64,000 nt of DNA, taken from NCBI GenBank assembly GCA_039679945.1, contig JBDKTY010000239.1:124001-188000 (forward strand), read 5' to 3'. The stretch's first letter is position 1; each line of letters begins with the position of its first letter. This document shows positions 17,772 through 27,359 of the stretch, in pieces. The translations under genes and the position numbers were made by a program. The notes beneath the pieces were generated by a model that did no database searches, was not told the DNA's origin, and worked only from the letters and a program-made list of their open reading frames with translations. The DNA is from SbD1 sp039679945. Lineage in GTDB: Bacteria > Desulfobacterota > Syntrophobacteria > Syntrophobacterales > Syntrophobacteraceae.

Positions 17772-19217
17772 ATGCAACAAAATCCGTATCAGCCTATTGT
17801 AAGCCTTCTCAGCAATATTCTTGAAGCTTATACCACAGCATTTTTCATATTTGACTCCAGAAACCGCCGACTTGACATCGCTGCCATTCAAAGCCTGAGC
17901 AAATTCATCCCGCCCACGGTTTCGCTCCCACTCGAGCAGAGCGGCATTCTCTCACAGGTGCAGAAGGTGGGACAAATAATCCACCTCGACAAACTCCACG
18001 AAGCCACTTCCTCGCTCACCCTTACCCTGCCCTTTTACCGTGAGGGGGAATCCCACATCAAGGGGCTTTATGCCGCACCTGTCGCGGACGGCGCCGGGGT
18101 ACTCTATGTCGATACAAAGTACGGCTGGGGATTCAGCGACAAGCAGCAGAAGTGGATTCGCGAGGTTGGCGACCTGCTGGGCAACATTCTCAAGGATCGG
18201 GAAGGGGCGATTCAGCACGGCCATTATACCCGCATATTCGATGCATGGACCCGGCTCGATGAGGTCCTGCTCAAGGGCTATGCCCTCGAGAGCTACTGCG
18301 AAGTGTTCGTATCCGAGCTTACCCAGCTTCTCGAAGTCGATTACGGCTTTCTTGCCCTCAAAGAGCAGAATAAGAAAGCTTTCCGGCTCCTCGGATGCAC
18401 CACCAACACGCCGCGCGGCATTATCAACCAGAATTTTCAGGCAAAGCAGGGCTTGATCGGCTGGGTCTTTCAGAATGAAAAAAACCTTCTCATAATCCGA
18501 CTAAACCCCGACACCCCGGACCACTTTCTTTTCTCGCCCGCTGAGAACCTTCCACACCAGGGCACCCTGTGGGGAGTATTTGCGCGTACATCCCTTGGAT
18601 ATGACCTGGCCCTCACCTTTCTCTCCCGTCGGGTAATCGACTGGAATTCGGCGTCGGAAAAGGCGGTATCTCATGCTTTCCACTTCTTCCAGCTCCTGTT
18701 TGAACAAACGTATTACAAGGAAGAAAACGACGCTCTTCAGACCTACGACATCTGTACGGGTCTTTTCAACGGACCGGCCTTCGAGGCTAGAGTGGAAGGG
18801 CTCCTGAACGCCTCCATGCAGTCCAGCGCCCCGTTCACCATCGGGCTGATTCAATTTGAACCCTGGCAGATACTCTCCACGAAAGCCCTGCCCAAGCGCA
18901 TTCGTCAGCTTCAAAGGGAAATAGCATCCAGTCTTTGCGAAGCGCTTCCGCCAGGCGTTCTTGTCGCGCAACTCTCCGAGAACCGCTTCGGTGTTCTTTT
19001 TCCGGAAACGACTGTTCAAGAGGCACAGAGCCAACTGGCCGTGCTCGCCGACCAGGGAAAGCACGGGTTGAAAGGAATCAAGGGAGTGAGACTTCACCCC
19101 TATACCGCATCGGCCGGATACCCGCAGGATGGGGCAAAAACCGAGGAACTCTGGCCGCTCGTCAGCCAACGGCTCTATACCGCATTTCGGCTAAAGCCGG
19201 AAAGGTCCGGCTCATAA
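17772..19217 (+). CDS. GAF-domain signalling protein with a degenerate GGDEF-like C-terminus
   Basis: 481 residues. Residues about 10-140 look like a first GAF-type domain (VSLPLEQSGILSQVQKVGQIIHLDKL, APVADGAGVLYVDTKYGWGFSDKQQKWI). Residues about 150-300 form a second GAF (LTQLLEVDYGFLALKEQNK, GLIGWVFQNEKNLLI). The end, from about 320, has the outline of a diguanylate cyclase domain (YDICTGLFNGPAFEARVEGLL, SENRFGVLFPETT), but the GGDEF catalytic motif is missing: SENRF stands in its place. It is probably a non-enzymatic sensor or binding protein. The gene is 77 bases before mreB. Confidence 0.7.
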   Translation: MQQNPYQPIVSLLSNILEAYTTAFFIFDSRNRRLDIAAIQSLSKFIPPTVSLPLEQSGILSQVQKVGQIIHLDKLHEATSSLTLTLPFYREGESHIKGLYAAPVADGAGVLYVDTKYGWGFSDKQQKWIREVGDLLGNILKDREGAIQHGHYTRIFDAWTRLDEVLLKGYALESYCEVFVSELTQLLEVDYGFLALKEQNKKAFRLLGCTTNTPRGIINQNFQAKQGLIGWVFQNEKNLLIIRLNPDTPDHFLFSPAENLPHQGTLWGVFARTSLGYDLALTFLSRRVIDWNSASEKAVSHAFHFFQLLFEQTYYKEENDALQTYDICTGLFNGPAFEARVEGLLNASMQSSAPFTIGLIQFEPWQILSTKALPKRIRQLQREIASSLCEALPPGVLVAQLSENRFGVLFPETTVQEAQSQLAVLADQGKHGLKGIKGVRLHPYTASAGYPQDGAKTEELWPLVSQRLYTAFRLKPERSGS

Positions 19218-19293
19218 ACTGTTTGACCGACTCCTTCATTCTCTATACACTCTTCACCCCTAACCTCAATAAAAACGATAAAAAGGGTCACGT

Positions 19294-20316
19294 ATGTTCA
19301 GATGGCTTTCTTCATATTTTTCACAAGATCTAGCGATGGACCTCGGCACCGCCAATACCCTGATTTATCTTCGGGGCAAGGGGGTCGTTCTGAATGAACC
19401 TTCCGTCGTTGCAATTAACCAGGATACTCACCAGGTAATAGCTGTCGGGCAGGAAGCCAGGAATATCATCGGGAGGCATGGACATCGCGTGGTGACAATC
19501 CGTCCACTCAAGGACGGAGTCATCGCGGACTTCGAAGTCACGGCGGTGATGATAAAGTACTTCCTGGCCAAGGTATTGCACAAACGTCAGTTGTTCCGCC
19601 CCAGGCTTGTCGTGGCGGTCCCCACCGGGATCACATCCGTTGAGAAAAGAGCCGTTATCGAAGCCGCGGAACAGGCCGGCGCGCGCTACATCCACCTGGT
19701 GGAAGAACCAATGGCCGCCGCTATCGGCGCAGGACTCCCCATCGAAAAACCCCTTGGAAATATGATCGTGGATATCGGGGGCGGCACTACCGAAGTCGCC
19801 GTCATTTCGATGTTCGCCGTCGCCTACAGCGAATCGGTTCGCGTGGCCGGGGATGAGGCGAACGAAGCCATCCTGCGCTACATGCAGCGCGAACGTCAGA
19901 TGATAATAAGCGAAGTCCTCGCCGAATCGATCAAGATGAAGATCGGAACCGCGGTCCCCATGGAAAGACCCGAGAAGATCGACATTACGGGAAAGGAAAT
20001 CCTGACGGGAATACCCAGAACTTTCACGGTTGGCGACGAGGAGATCCGGGACGCCATCAAGGAGCCCGTCCAGGCAATTGTCGAGGCAGTGAAAAGAGCG
20101 CTTGAAAAAACGCCCCCCGACCTCGCCTCGGATATTCACGACCAGGGTTTCTGGCTGGCCGGCGGCGGCGCCCTGCTCAAAGGTTTGGACAAACTTTTGG
20201 AACAAAATACCCGGCTTAAGGTCAATGTCGCGGAGGACCCGCTCACCGCTGTCGCCCGCGGCGCCGGTTCGGTCATCGAGCAGGTCGAATTCTACAGGCA
20301 GGTCTTCATTAACTGA
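19294..20316 (+). CDS. mreB: Rod shape-determining protein MreB
   Basis: 340 residues, the normal length. The actin-fold motifs are intact: phosphate 1 at AMDLGTANTLIYLRGKG, connect 1 and phosphate 2 at NMIVDIGGGTTEVAVIS, and adenosine at FWLAGGGALLKGLDKLL. It forms filaments under the inner membrane that guide the elongation machinery. mreC and mreD do not follow; a repeat region does. Rod cell shape is expected. Confidence 0.97.
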   Translation: MFRWLSSYFSQDLAMDLGTANTLIYLRGKGVVLNEPSVVAINQDTHQVIAVGQEARNIIGRHGHRVVTIRPLKDGVIADFEVTAVMIKYFLAKVLHKRQLFRPRLVVAVPTGITSVEKRAVIEAAEQAGARYIHLVEEPMAAAIGAGLPIEKPLGNMIVDIGGGTTEVAVISMFAVAYSESVRVAGDEANEAILRYMQRERQMIISEVLAESIKMKIGTAVPMERPEKIDITGKEILTGIPRTFTVGDEEIRDAIKEPVQAIVEAVKRALEKTPPDLASDIHDQGFWLAGGGALLKGLDKLLEQNTRLKVNVAEDPLTAVARGAGSVIEQVEFYRQVFIN

Positions 20317-20559
20317 GATTGTGAATCCACGGCAAAACGGCCGCCACGATTCGTTGCACCCCAATGGCTCTCGGTATACAGCTCTTGAGAGCAGTCGATC
20401 CAAAGCCAATGCGTCACCCTGGCGAAAGCCAGGGTCCTGTCTTCTGCTTGCCATGTGCTTGAAAAGCCCTGGATTCCCGCTTTCGCCCATAGCCGTCAAC
20501 CTAAGGGACGCTCTTGAGTTCCAGTGGCTTGCGGGATTCGCGGCGTAGCAGCACCACCC

Positions 20560-20694
20560 GTAGGTTGGGGTGAGCGCAGCAAACCCCAACATTTATCACA
20601 GCCGGGATGAAGGTGGGCAAACCCGCGACGAGTATTGTTTTGGCGAAAGGTATAACGTGGGTGTTGGGGTTCGCTCTCGCTCACCCCAACCTAC
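20560..20694. repeat. Inverted repeat with ~31-base arms
   Basis: The left arm starts GTAGGTTGGGGTGAGCG (20560-20576) and the right arm ends with its exact complement (20678-20694). The inner parts (20578-20590 and 20663-20675) pair with one mismatch. The arm motif resembles the widespread 'TAGGTTGGG-TGAGC' palindromic repeat family seen in many bacterial genomes. Confidence 0.75.
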
Positions 20695-20750
20695 CGTGAT
20701 ACCGTGCTTGAAAAGCCCTGGATTCCCTCTCCCCTCAGGACCGGCCGTCG

Positions 20751-20806
20751 CATCTCCATCTCGCCCGCGTACCGGCCCCATCTCCATCTCGCCCGCGTAC
20801 CGGCCG
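20751..20806. repeat. Two tandem copies of a 28-base unit
   Basis: The unit beginning CATCTCCATCTCGCCCGCGT is repeated head to tail at 20751-20778 and 20779-20806; the copies differ only in the last base. It is too few copies for a CRISPR and there are no spacers. Confidence 0.85.
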
Positions 20807-21011
20807 CCGAATGTCCGTATCCGGTCCGCCGCGCCCTCGCATGACCCGGTCGGCCCGCCGGCGGCGGGCCATACATCACGAAAGGGCACACAGACAGACG
20901 GTCCGATGTCGGGACCGCGCCGCTGGAGCCCATGCCCCTATTTTCACGTTGAACTCTCCCCGATAATTCCCTATTGTTAAATCATGACACGTCCAAAAAA
21001 GGAGACGCGAT

Positions 21012-21686
21012 ATGTATGTAGGCTGGTACATGAAGACCAAGCTCATCACCATCACTCCCGATACTACTCTTTTCAAGGCCAGGGAGATGCTCACCGCAAA
21101 CAACATATCACACCTTCCCGTGACGGACGGGAAAGCTCACCTCGTGGGACTGGTGACCGACCGCGATCTCAAGGAGGCCTGGGCATCTCCCGCCACGACG
21201 CTCAGCGTTCACGAACTGACCTACGTCCTGCAAAAACTCACGGTTGGAAACGTCATGACCCGGGACCTGGTGACCGCCACACCGGACATGCACATCGAAC
21301 GCGCGGCCAGGATCCTGCACGATGAAAAAATCGGCGCGCTCCCCGTTGTCAGGGACGACAAACTCGCCGGCATCATCACCACGACCGACCTCATGGAAGT
21401 GCTGCTCACCGCGATTGGACTCGACATAGACAGCCAGCGCCTCTCCCTCATCACCACGGACAGGATCGGGATACTGGCGGAACTGGGCAGGCTGATGCAG
21501 CAGGCGGAAATCAATATCCGGAGCATTCTCACCATTCCGCTCCCGGGATATGCGAACCAATGGCAGATAATGATGCGCATCGGGTCCAATGTTTTTCAGG
21601 AGGCAGTACAGGTGCTCAGGGACGCGGGCTACAAGGTGCTGACCGAATACGTCGAGGACCTCGAACCCTATCTTCATCAGCCTTGA
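21012..21686 (+). CDS. CBS-pair plus ACT domain protein (AcuB-like)
   Basis: 224 residues. Two CBS motifs occupy about 1-60 (MKTKLITITPDTTLFKAREMLTANNISHLPVTD...LVGLVTDRDL) and 77-135 (VMTRDLVTATPDMHIERAARIL...LAGIITTTDLM). An ACT-like domain follows at about 143-215 (SLITTDRIGILAELGRLMQQAEINIRSILTIPL). The order CBS-CBS-ACT is that of AcuB-type proteins. CBS pairs usually bind adenosyl nucleotides and ACT domains bind amino acids, so it is probably a metabolic sensor; no partner is encoded next to it. AAGGAG lies before the ATG. Confidence 0.82.
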   Translation: MYVGWYMKTKLITITPDTTLFKAREMLTANNISHLPVTDGKAHLVGLVTDRDLKEAWASPATTLSVHELTYVLQKLTVGNVMTRDLVTATPDMHIERAARILHDEKIGALPVVRDDKLAGIITTTDLMEVLLTAIGLDIDSQRLSLITTDRIGILAELGRLMQQAEINIRSILTIPLPGYANQWQIMMRIGSNVFQEAVQVLRDAGYKVLTEYVEDLEPYLHQP

Positions 21687-21807
21687 GAATCCGCGCTTCG
21701 CGCCCACGCGGGGATAACCGGCAAGCTTTCCGGAAAGTGATCCGGACATGCAAGCAGCCGCCCAGCCTTATTCTTGGCCGGTCTTATCAGGAGCCCCCTG
21801 AACTATA

Positions 21808-22410
21808 ATGGCAGACATAATCGATTTCTCCGGCAGATTGAAACCGGCCAGTAACCTGATAGTCCAAAAACCACTCGAATTCCGCAAGGGCGACTGGTTG
21901 GCGGGAAGCGCCATTCTTTGCACGCGCGAGGAATCCATGCGTTTCGAAGCCCATCGCCAAAAGATGGTCCAGGCCCAGGACCGCCCATTCATGTCCCTTG
22001 TTCCGAATCATATCACCCTCGATGGCGGATATCATTTTACCGCCGCCTGGCTTTTCCGGTTTCGTGAAGACGAAGCATCCATGCGCCGTCTCTACCGGCT
22101 GGCCGGTCTCATGGAGTGCGTGACCAAGGCGCCCTCCCCCATCCTCCGCACCGATCTCGTGAGACGCTTCTTTAAAATCATAAACGAGGAGAAGGAAAGC
22201 CTGAACGTCACCTGGAAGGGAAATGTCCAAAGTTTTCTCCTTCCCCTGCTGCCACAGCACTACGCCCCAAATCTTTTCATCAACGCTTTGCAGAGCGCCG
22301 GTTCGCTCAAGGATCTTCTCATCCTGATCGAGGAGCACACCGACAAACAGTTTGAATGCCTGGCACGGCATTATGTATTCTACGTCCCTGGAGCATTTTA
22401 CTCCAGGTAA
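21808..22410 (+). CDS. Protein of unknown function
   Basis: 200 residues, soluble, with no motif I recognise. It starts MADIIDFSGRLKP. The centre contains PFMSLVPNHITLDGGYHFTAAWLF and the C-terminal half is helical (LPLLPQHYAPNLFINALQSAGSLKDLLILIEEHTDKQFECLARHYVFYVPGAF). AGGAG lies before the ATG. The gene is eight bases before the sugar kinase start at 22419, so they are probably co-transcribed. Confidence 0.65.
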   Translation: MADIIDFSGRLKPASNLIVQKPLEFRKGDWLAGSAILCTREESMRFEAHRQKMVQAQDRPFMSLVPNHITLDGGYHFTAAWLFRFREDEASMRRLYRLAGLMECVTKAPSPILRTDLVRRFFKIINEEKESLNVTWKGNVQSFLLPLLPQHYAPNLFINALQSAGSLKDLLILIEEHTDKQFECLARHYVFYVPGAFYSR

Positions 22411-22418
22411 TCGAGGCC

Positions 22419-23432
22419 ATGTTTACCATCCCACTCCCGGCTGCCGTAGACGAAAACATGAGGCAAAACGTCTTTATTGGCGTGGACATCGGGGGGACTA
22501 ATCTCAGGGCCGCCCTGGTGGATGGTTCCGGAACAATTCTGGAATCAATAAGAACCCAAATCCGAATCGACCTCGGCGCTCGGGCGGCGCTCGACAGACT
22601 CGCCGCCCAGTGCCTGATTCTGATTCGGTCCGCGCGGTCGCGCGGTCTGGCTCCCCGGGCTGTCGGGCTCGGAGTTGCCGGAAAGATTGACAAGCTGTCC
22701 CACTCCGTGGTCTTTTCACCAAATCTTCCCGCCATGCGCAATTATCCCCTGGGCAGCGAACTCCACACCCGAATCGGGATCCCCGTTTTCATGGAAAATG
22801 ACGCAAACTGCTTCGGCCTGGGGGAGAGTTTCGCCGGAGCGGCCAGAGGTATCGCGAATTGGGTCGGGATTACGCTCGGGACGGGCGCCGGTGGATGTCT
22901 TTTCCTCGATGGCAGGTTGTGGGAAGGCGATGGCCTCGGTTTCAGCGCCGAAATCGGACACATGATAGTCCTTCCCGGAGGTCCTCCCTGCCCCTGCGGA
23001 TGCAGGGGCTGCCTGGAGGCATTCGCATCCGCGACAGCGGTCGTGAGGGGCGCCCGTGAGTGTATCGAGCAAGGTATTGTCCTGGAAGGACCGCTGGCGG
23101 ATCTCGCCAGGAACGGGCAACTCAGCGCCGAAGCTATTCACGCATGCGCCCGGCGGGGCGATGCGGCATCCGTTTCTCTTTTCGAAAAGATGGGTTGGGC
23201 ACTGGGCATCGCGCTGGCAAACGTTTTTTCCATCCTTGGCATACGTCACGCGGTGTTGGGTGGAGGGGTAAGCGCCGCGTGGGATTTCTTCTCGGGTTCG
23301 CTTCACTCCAGCCTTTCCGGAAATGTTTCCATGCTGGACCCGGACCTTGCCGTCGTGACACGGGGCATTCTGGGCGACAATGCCGCCCTGGTTGGCGCGG
23401 CACGCCTGGCATCCATAATGGTGGACTCATGA
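22419..23432 (+). CDS. ROK-family sugar kinase (glucokinase-like)
   Basis: About 337 residues from the ATG at 22419; the ATG at 22458 (MRQNVFIGVDIGGTN) is equally possible. The phosphate motif is GVDIGGTNLRAALV, then VGLGVAGKID, MENDANCFGLGESFAGAARG and GITLGTGAGGCLF. The ROK zinc motif CPCGCRGCLE lies at about 191-200 with the catalytic-site SAEIGHM before it. ROK kinases phosphorylate glucose, N-acetylglucosamine or mannose analogues; the exact sugar cannot be told from sequence alone. The protein is cytosolic. Confidence 0.88.
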   Translation: MFTIPLPAAVDENMRQNVFIGVDIGGTNLRAALVDGSGTILESIRTQIRIDLGARAALDRLAAQCLILIRSARSRGLAPRAVGLGVAGKIDKLSHSVVFSPNLPAMRNYPLGSELHTRIGIPVFMENDANCFGLGESFAGAARGIANWVGITLGTGAGGCLFLDGRLWEGDGLGFSAEIGHMIVLPGGPPCPCGCRGCLEAFASATAVVRGARECIEQGIVLEGPLADLARNGQLSAEAIHACARRGDAASVSLFEKMGWALGIALANVFSILGIRHAVLGGGVSAAWDFFSGSLHSSLSGNVSMLDPDLAVVTRGILGDNAALVGAARLASIMVDS

Positions 23433-23598
23433 AATTGACTGTTGCCCCCGCCTTCCGAAAGAGTATGATCTACGCGCTTTTCGTTAGAAGCAGGTCTTGC
23501 GCTTTTTTGTCTGAATTCAAACGGATGCGGCTTCACCTCAGGGTTGTTGCAAATAAACGCCAAGGGGACAACCGCGGGACAACTTATGAGGAACCTGT

Positions 23599-24930
23599 AT
23601 GAATCGTGTCGTGAAACGCGGCCTCCCGGTGGTGGTGGTCGTGGGCATATTGGCGGTTGTTCTCTATTTCATTAAATCCGGCGGGTCTCAGGTCTTTCTT
23701 TTCAAAACAGCCCCGGTTGAAAAGGGTGACCTGCAGGCCGCAATCAGCGCCACGGGGACTATAGAACCCGAGGAGTTGGTCGATATCGGCGCCCAGGTGG
23801 CCGGTAAAATCGTCGCATTCGGGAAAGACAAATCCGGCAGGCAGATTGATTACGGCTCCGAAGTGGAAAAAGGCATGGTGCTCGCCCAGATCGATGACGC
23901 CATCTACGCGGCCGACGCCGCCCAGGCCCGGGCACAGGTGGATGCGGCCAAGGCGGGGGTGAAACGTGCCGAGGCCGACCTCGGTCAACTCCAGGCAAAA
24001 CTCGTCCAGACTGAACGTGATTGGAAACGGGCGCAAAAGCTTGGGCCGTCCGATGCTCTATCCCAGAGTGACTATGATGCGTCGCTTTCCGCTTATGAGG
24101 TCGCCAAGGCTAACCTCGAGGTCGGGAAAGCCTCGCTGCAGCAGTCCAGGGAATCCGTGAGGCAAGCGGAAGCGACTTTCAGGCGAGCGCAGCAAAATCT
24201 CGACTATTGCACCATTGTCTCGCCGGTCAAGGGGGTGGTAATCGACCGCAGAGTCAACATTGGCCAGACGGTTGTATCCAGCCTCAACGCACCCAGCCTC
24301 TTTCTCCTCGCCAAGGACCTCAAACGCATGCAGGTCTGGGTCGCGGTAAACGAAGCCGACGTGGGAAGCATTTATGCGGGGCAGCCTGTAGTTTTCACAG
24401 TGGACGCTTTTCCCGGGAATAAGTTCGACGGTGAAGTCGGGAAAGTGCGCCTGAATGCGACCATGACTCAGAATGTCGTCAACTACACCATCGAGGTCAT
24501 AACCGATAATTCAAGCGGCAAACTTCTGCCCTATTTGACCGCCAACGTGAAATTCATGCTTGCCAGCCGGAAGAATGTGCTGCTGGTACCCAACGCCGCC
24601 CTGCGGTGGCTCCCGCAGCAGGACCAGATTTCACCCGAGAGCCGGGTCAAACCGGATGGCGCGAGACCGGCCAGGGGACCGGCTCCGGCGGAATCCGCGC
24701 CCGGTGACGGCTTTACTCGTGGGCAGGTCTGGCTGGTCAGCGATGGTCTCGTTAAGTCCGTGCCCGTACGGGTTGGGATGAGCGACGGGGCGATGACCGA
24801 AATCCAGGGCAAGGGGCTCCAGGAAGGAACACAGGTTGTAATTGGCGAGCAAAGAAAGGAAACATCCGGTGCGCAGCAGTCGGCCAGCCCATTTACGCCC
24901 CGGCTGTTCGGAGGCTCTCGCCAACACTAA
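23599..24930 (+). CDS. macA: MacA-like periplasmic adaptor (membrane fusion) protein
   Basis: 443 residues. An N-terminal membrane anchor (VVVVVGILAVVLYFIK) leads to a lipoyl half-motif (LQAAISATGTIEPEELVDIGAQVAGKI), a long alpha-hairpin (residues about 100-200, AQVDAAKAGVKRAEADLGQLQAKL) and the second half (YCTIVSPVKGVVIDRRVNIGQTV). Beta-barrel and membrane-proximal domains follow. The hairpin and the VNEADVGSIYAGQPVVFTVDAFP segment are MacA-like. It bridges the MacB transporter and an outer-membrane channel, both encoded next. Confidence 0.9.
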   Translation: MNRVVKRGLPVVVVVGILAVVLYFIKSGGSQVFLFKTAPVEKGDLQAAISATGTIEPEELVDIGAQVAGKIVAFGKDKSGRQIDYGSEVEKGMVLAQIDDAIYAADAAQARAQVDAAKAGVKRAEADLGQLQAKLVQTERDWKRAQKLGPSDALSQSDYDASLSAYEVAKANLEVGKASLQQSRESVRQAEATFRRAQQNLDYCTIVSPVKGVVIDRRVNIGQTVVSSLNAPSLFLLAKDLKRMQVWVAVNEADVGSIYAGQPVVFTVDAFPGNKFDGEVGKVRLNATMTQNVVNYTIEVITDNSSGKLLPYLTANVKFMLASRKNVLLVPNAALRWLPQQDQISPESRVKPDGARPARGPAPAESAPGDGFTRGQVWLVSDGLVKSVPVRVGMSDGAMTEIQGKGLQEGTQVVIGEQRKETSGAQQSASPFTPRLFGGSRQH

Positions 24931-25147
24931 CTCTTACTGGTTCAGAGTCCCGGCACATCCGGACGGCGTCGGACCGGGAATTCCCGGGCAACTCCGCAAT
25001 GGACGCCGGGGGCCGCAGCATCGCGCAATTCCTGTTCCGGTTCCGCCGCGATGAGGCGAAGGCGCCGGCAATCGGGTGTTGGCCGCACAGTTCGGAACAG
25101 GTGTACAACCATCCTAAGAGAAAGCGCCGCTCGCGGCGAAAACCATA

Positions 25148-27265
25148 ATGGAACTTATTGAGCTGAAAGATATCCATAAAACTTATCAGATGGGTGAACT
25201 GAGCGTTCCGGTGCTTCGGGGAGTCTCTCTTCGGATCTCGCGGGGAGAATTCGTGGCGCTCATGGGGACCTCGGGTTCCGGCAAGACCACCCTCATGAAT
25301 ATCCTGGGTGCTCTGGACCGTCCCACCTCGGGCAGCTACAGCCTCGATGGAATCGAAGTGGGGGCGCTGTCAAACGACGAAAGGGCACTGATCAGAAACC
25401 AGAAAATCGGTTTCGTATTCCAGAACTTTAATCTGCTCCCCCGCACCAGCGCGTTGAATAATGTGCTGATGCCCCTCACCTATTCACCCGATTCCCCTCC
25501 CGGCGCCGAAGGACGCAAAAGGGCCGAGGAGCTTCTCCGGAAAATGGGTCTGTCGGACCAGATAAACAATGAACCTTCTCAGCTCTCCGGCGGACAGCAG
25601 CAACGCGTGGCTATCGCGCGGGCGTTGATAAATAATCCATCCATCCTCTTTGCCGACGAACCAACCGGAAACCTCGACTCGCATACCAGTGAAGAGGTGC
25701 TGCGAACATTTCAGCAGTTGAACGACGAGGGCGTGACCATCATTCTTGTTACGCACGACCCCACCGTCGCGGATTCGGCCAAGCGGATAATACGCATACG
25801 GGATGGTTTGATCGATTCGCGGGCTGGGCGGGATGAAACCGCCGCGCAAGGTTCGAAGCCAGGTGATCCCGGACCGGGAACACAGGTGGTGAAAAAGGCC
25901 GGTTTTCACTTCAACCGGATGTTCCGCACCGCGCTGAACGGTCTTCGGCGCAATGTCCTGCGCGCGGCCCTGACCACGCTCGGCATTATCATCGGCGTTG
26001 CCGCCGTTATCGCCATGATGGAAATCGGCAGCGGCTCATCCAACGCTATCCAAAAGACTATTGCCAGCATGGGAGCGAATAATCTGGCGATCTTGCCGGG
26101 CACGGCATCCAGCGGAGGAGTGAGCTTCGGATCGGGAAGCGTCATGACCCTCACACCCGAAGACGGTGAGGCAATCGCGCTTGAATGCCCCGCTATCAAG
26201 AGTTCAGCCCCCATGGTCCGGGCACGCACGCAGGTCGTCTACGGTAATCGCAACTGGGTGCCGACCTTCATCTTTGGGACTTCGCCCAGTTACCTGGGTG
26301 TTCGCGATTGGGATTTGAATGAAGGCGAGATGTTTACCGACAGGGATGTACGAAACGCCAGCAAGGTTGTCATTCTTGGATTGAGACTGGTCAACGAGCT
26401 TTTCCAGGGGGAGTCCCCTATCGGCAAAGAGGTCCGCGTAAAAAACGTCTCTTTCAGGGTTATCGGGGTCCTGGCCAGCAAGGGCGCGAACATGATGGGA
26501 ATGGACCAGGACGACATCCTCATTGCGCCCTGGACCACCATCAAATACAGGGTAACGGGTTCGGCCCTCGCCAACGTCAATCAAAGCGCCGACACCGCAA
26601 CCACCCAGGTCAATACGCTCAACCAGATATACCCCGGCTCTCAAAGCCTCTACCCTCAGCAGTCCGCGTCACAGGCAGCCAACACCCCCCTGACCGTCAG
26701 GTTCCACCATGTGGACCAGATCCTCACCGCCTCCCGCAGTCCCGAGGATAATCCGGTTGCGATCCGCCAGATCCAGGCGCTTCTAAGAGAGCGTCACAGG
26801 ATCAGGCCCGGTGAATCGGACGATTTCAACATCCGGGATATGACCGAAATGACAAAGGCGCTCTCCTCCACGGCGCTGCTCATGACAAAACTGCTCCTCG
26901 CCGTCGCGCTGATATCGCTTATCGTCGGGGGTGTGGGCATCATGAACATAATGCTCGTATCCGTTACGGAGCGTACGCGGGAGATCGGGCTGCGAATGGC
27001 CGTGGGAGCGAGAAGCGGCAGCGTGCTCCAGCAATTCCTGGTCGAGTCCGTACTGCTTTGTTTTTTCGGCGGCGCGGTGGGCATTATCCTGGGGCAGGGC
27101 GCGTCCTTTCTGGTCTCCACGTTTCTGCAATGGCCCGTCGAACTGTCTGTCGAGGCCATCGTCGCGGCGTTCATCGTTTCGGCCAGTGTGGGGATTGCAT
27201 TCGGATATTACCCGGCCTGGAAAGCTTCGAGACTCGATCCCATCATTGCACTGCGCTACGAATGA
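25148..27265 (+). CDS. macB: MacB-like ABC transporter, ATPase fused to FtsX-type permease
   Basis: 705 residues. The ATPase half has Walker A GTSGSGKT at 40-47, the signature LSGGQQQR at 146-153 and Walker B ILFADEPTGNLDSHT. After a linker, the first membrane helix (LTTLGIIIGVAAVIAMMEI) precedes a large periplasmic domain. Three further helices close the protein (LLLAVALISLIVGGVGIMNIMLVSVTERTREIGLRMAVGA). This is the MacB layout. Such mechanotransducers push lipopeptides, macrolides or toxins out through a TolC-like channel. MacA is 217 bases upstream and that gap shows no gene. Confidence 0.93.
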   Translation: MELIELKDIHKTYQMGELSVPVLRGVSLRISRGEFVALMGTSGSGKTTLMNILGALDRPTSGSYSLDGIEVGALSNDERALIRNQKIGFVFQNFNLLPRTSALNNVLMPLTYSPDSPPGAEGRKRAEELLRKMGLSDQINNEPSQLSGGQQQRVAIARALINNPSILFADEPTGNLDSHTSEEVLRTFQQLNDEGVTIILVTHDPTVADSAKRIIRIRDGLIDSRAGRDETAAQGSKPGDPGPGTQVVKKAGFHFNRMFRTALNGLRRNVLRAALTTLGIIIGVAAVIAMMEIGSGSSNAIQKTIASMGANNLAILPGTASSGGVSFGSGSVMTLTPEDGEAIALECPAIKSSAPMVRARTQVVYGNRNWVPTFIFGTSPSYLGVRDWDLNEGEMFTDRDVRNASKVVILGLRLVNELFQGESPIGKEVRVKNVSFRVIGVLASKGANMMGMDQDDILIAPWTTIKYRVTGSALANVNQSADTATTQVNTLNQIYPGSQSLYPQQSASQAANTPLTVRFHHVDQILTASRSPEDNPVAIRQIQALLRERHRIRPGESDDFNIRDMTEMTKALSSTALLMTKLLLAVALISLIVGGVGIMNIMLVSVTERTREIGLRMAVGARSGSVLQQFLVESVLLCFFGGAVGIILGQGASFLVSTFLQWPVELSVEAIVAAFIVSASVGIAFGYYPAWKASRLDPIIALRYE

Positions 27266-27359
27266 CAAAAACGAACCCCGCTCATCCATACCGGCGCCCG
27301 GTGGAAGTCGAGCCGGGATTCCGACTATCTGAAACCCGTGAGAAAAGAGGCCAAGCCGA

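Larger units (their letters stand above)
20317..21011. repeat. Gene-free block of small repeats downstream of mreB
   Basis: These 695 bases contain no supported gene but several repeat types. A perfect hairpin, CCCTGGC-GAAA-GCCAGGG, sits at 20417-20434. A 24-base direct repeat occurs at 20455-20478 and 20704-20727. A long inverted repeat has arms at 20560-20590 and 20663-20694. Two tandem 28-base units lie at 20751-20778 and 20779-20806. The mix resembles REP/BIME-type dispersed palindromes that collect behind genes. Confidence 0.75.

Noticed and set aside
19222..19248. TTGACC and TATACA as an mreB promoter
   Set aside because: The spacing is only 15 bases, so I did not list it as a feature.
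19330..20592. Long minus-strand open frame opposite mreB (420 codons)
   Set aside because: It mirrors mreB codon structure, has no recognisable protein features and no ribosome site; mreB is certain.
20751..20806. Two tandem 28-base units as a CRISPR
   Set aside because: There are no spacers, only two copies, and no cas genes nearby.
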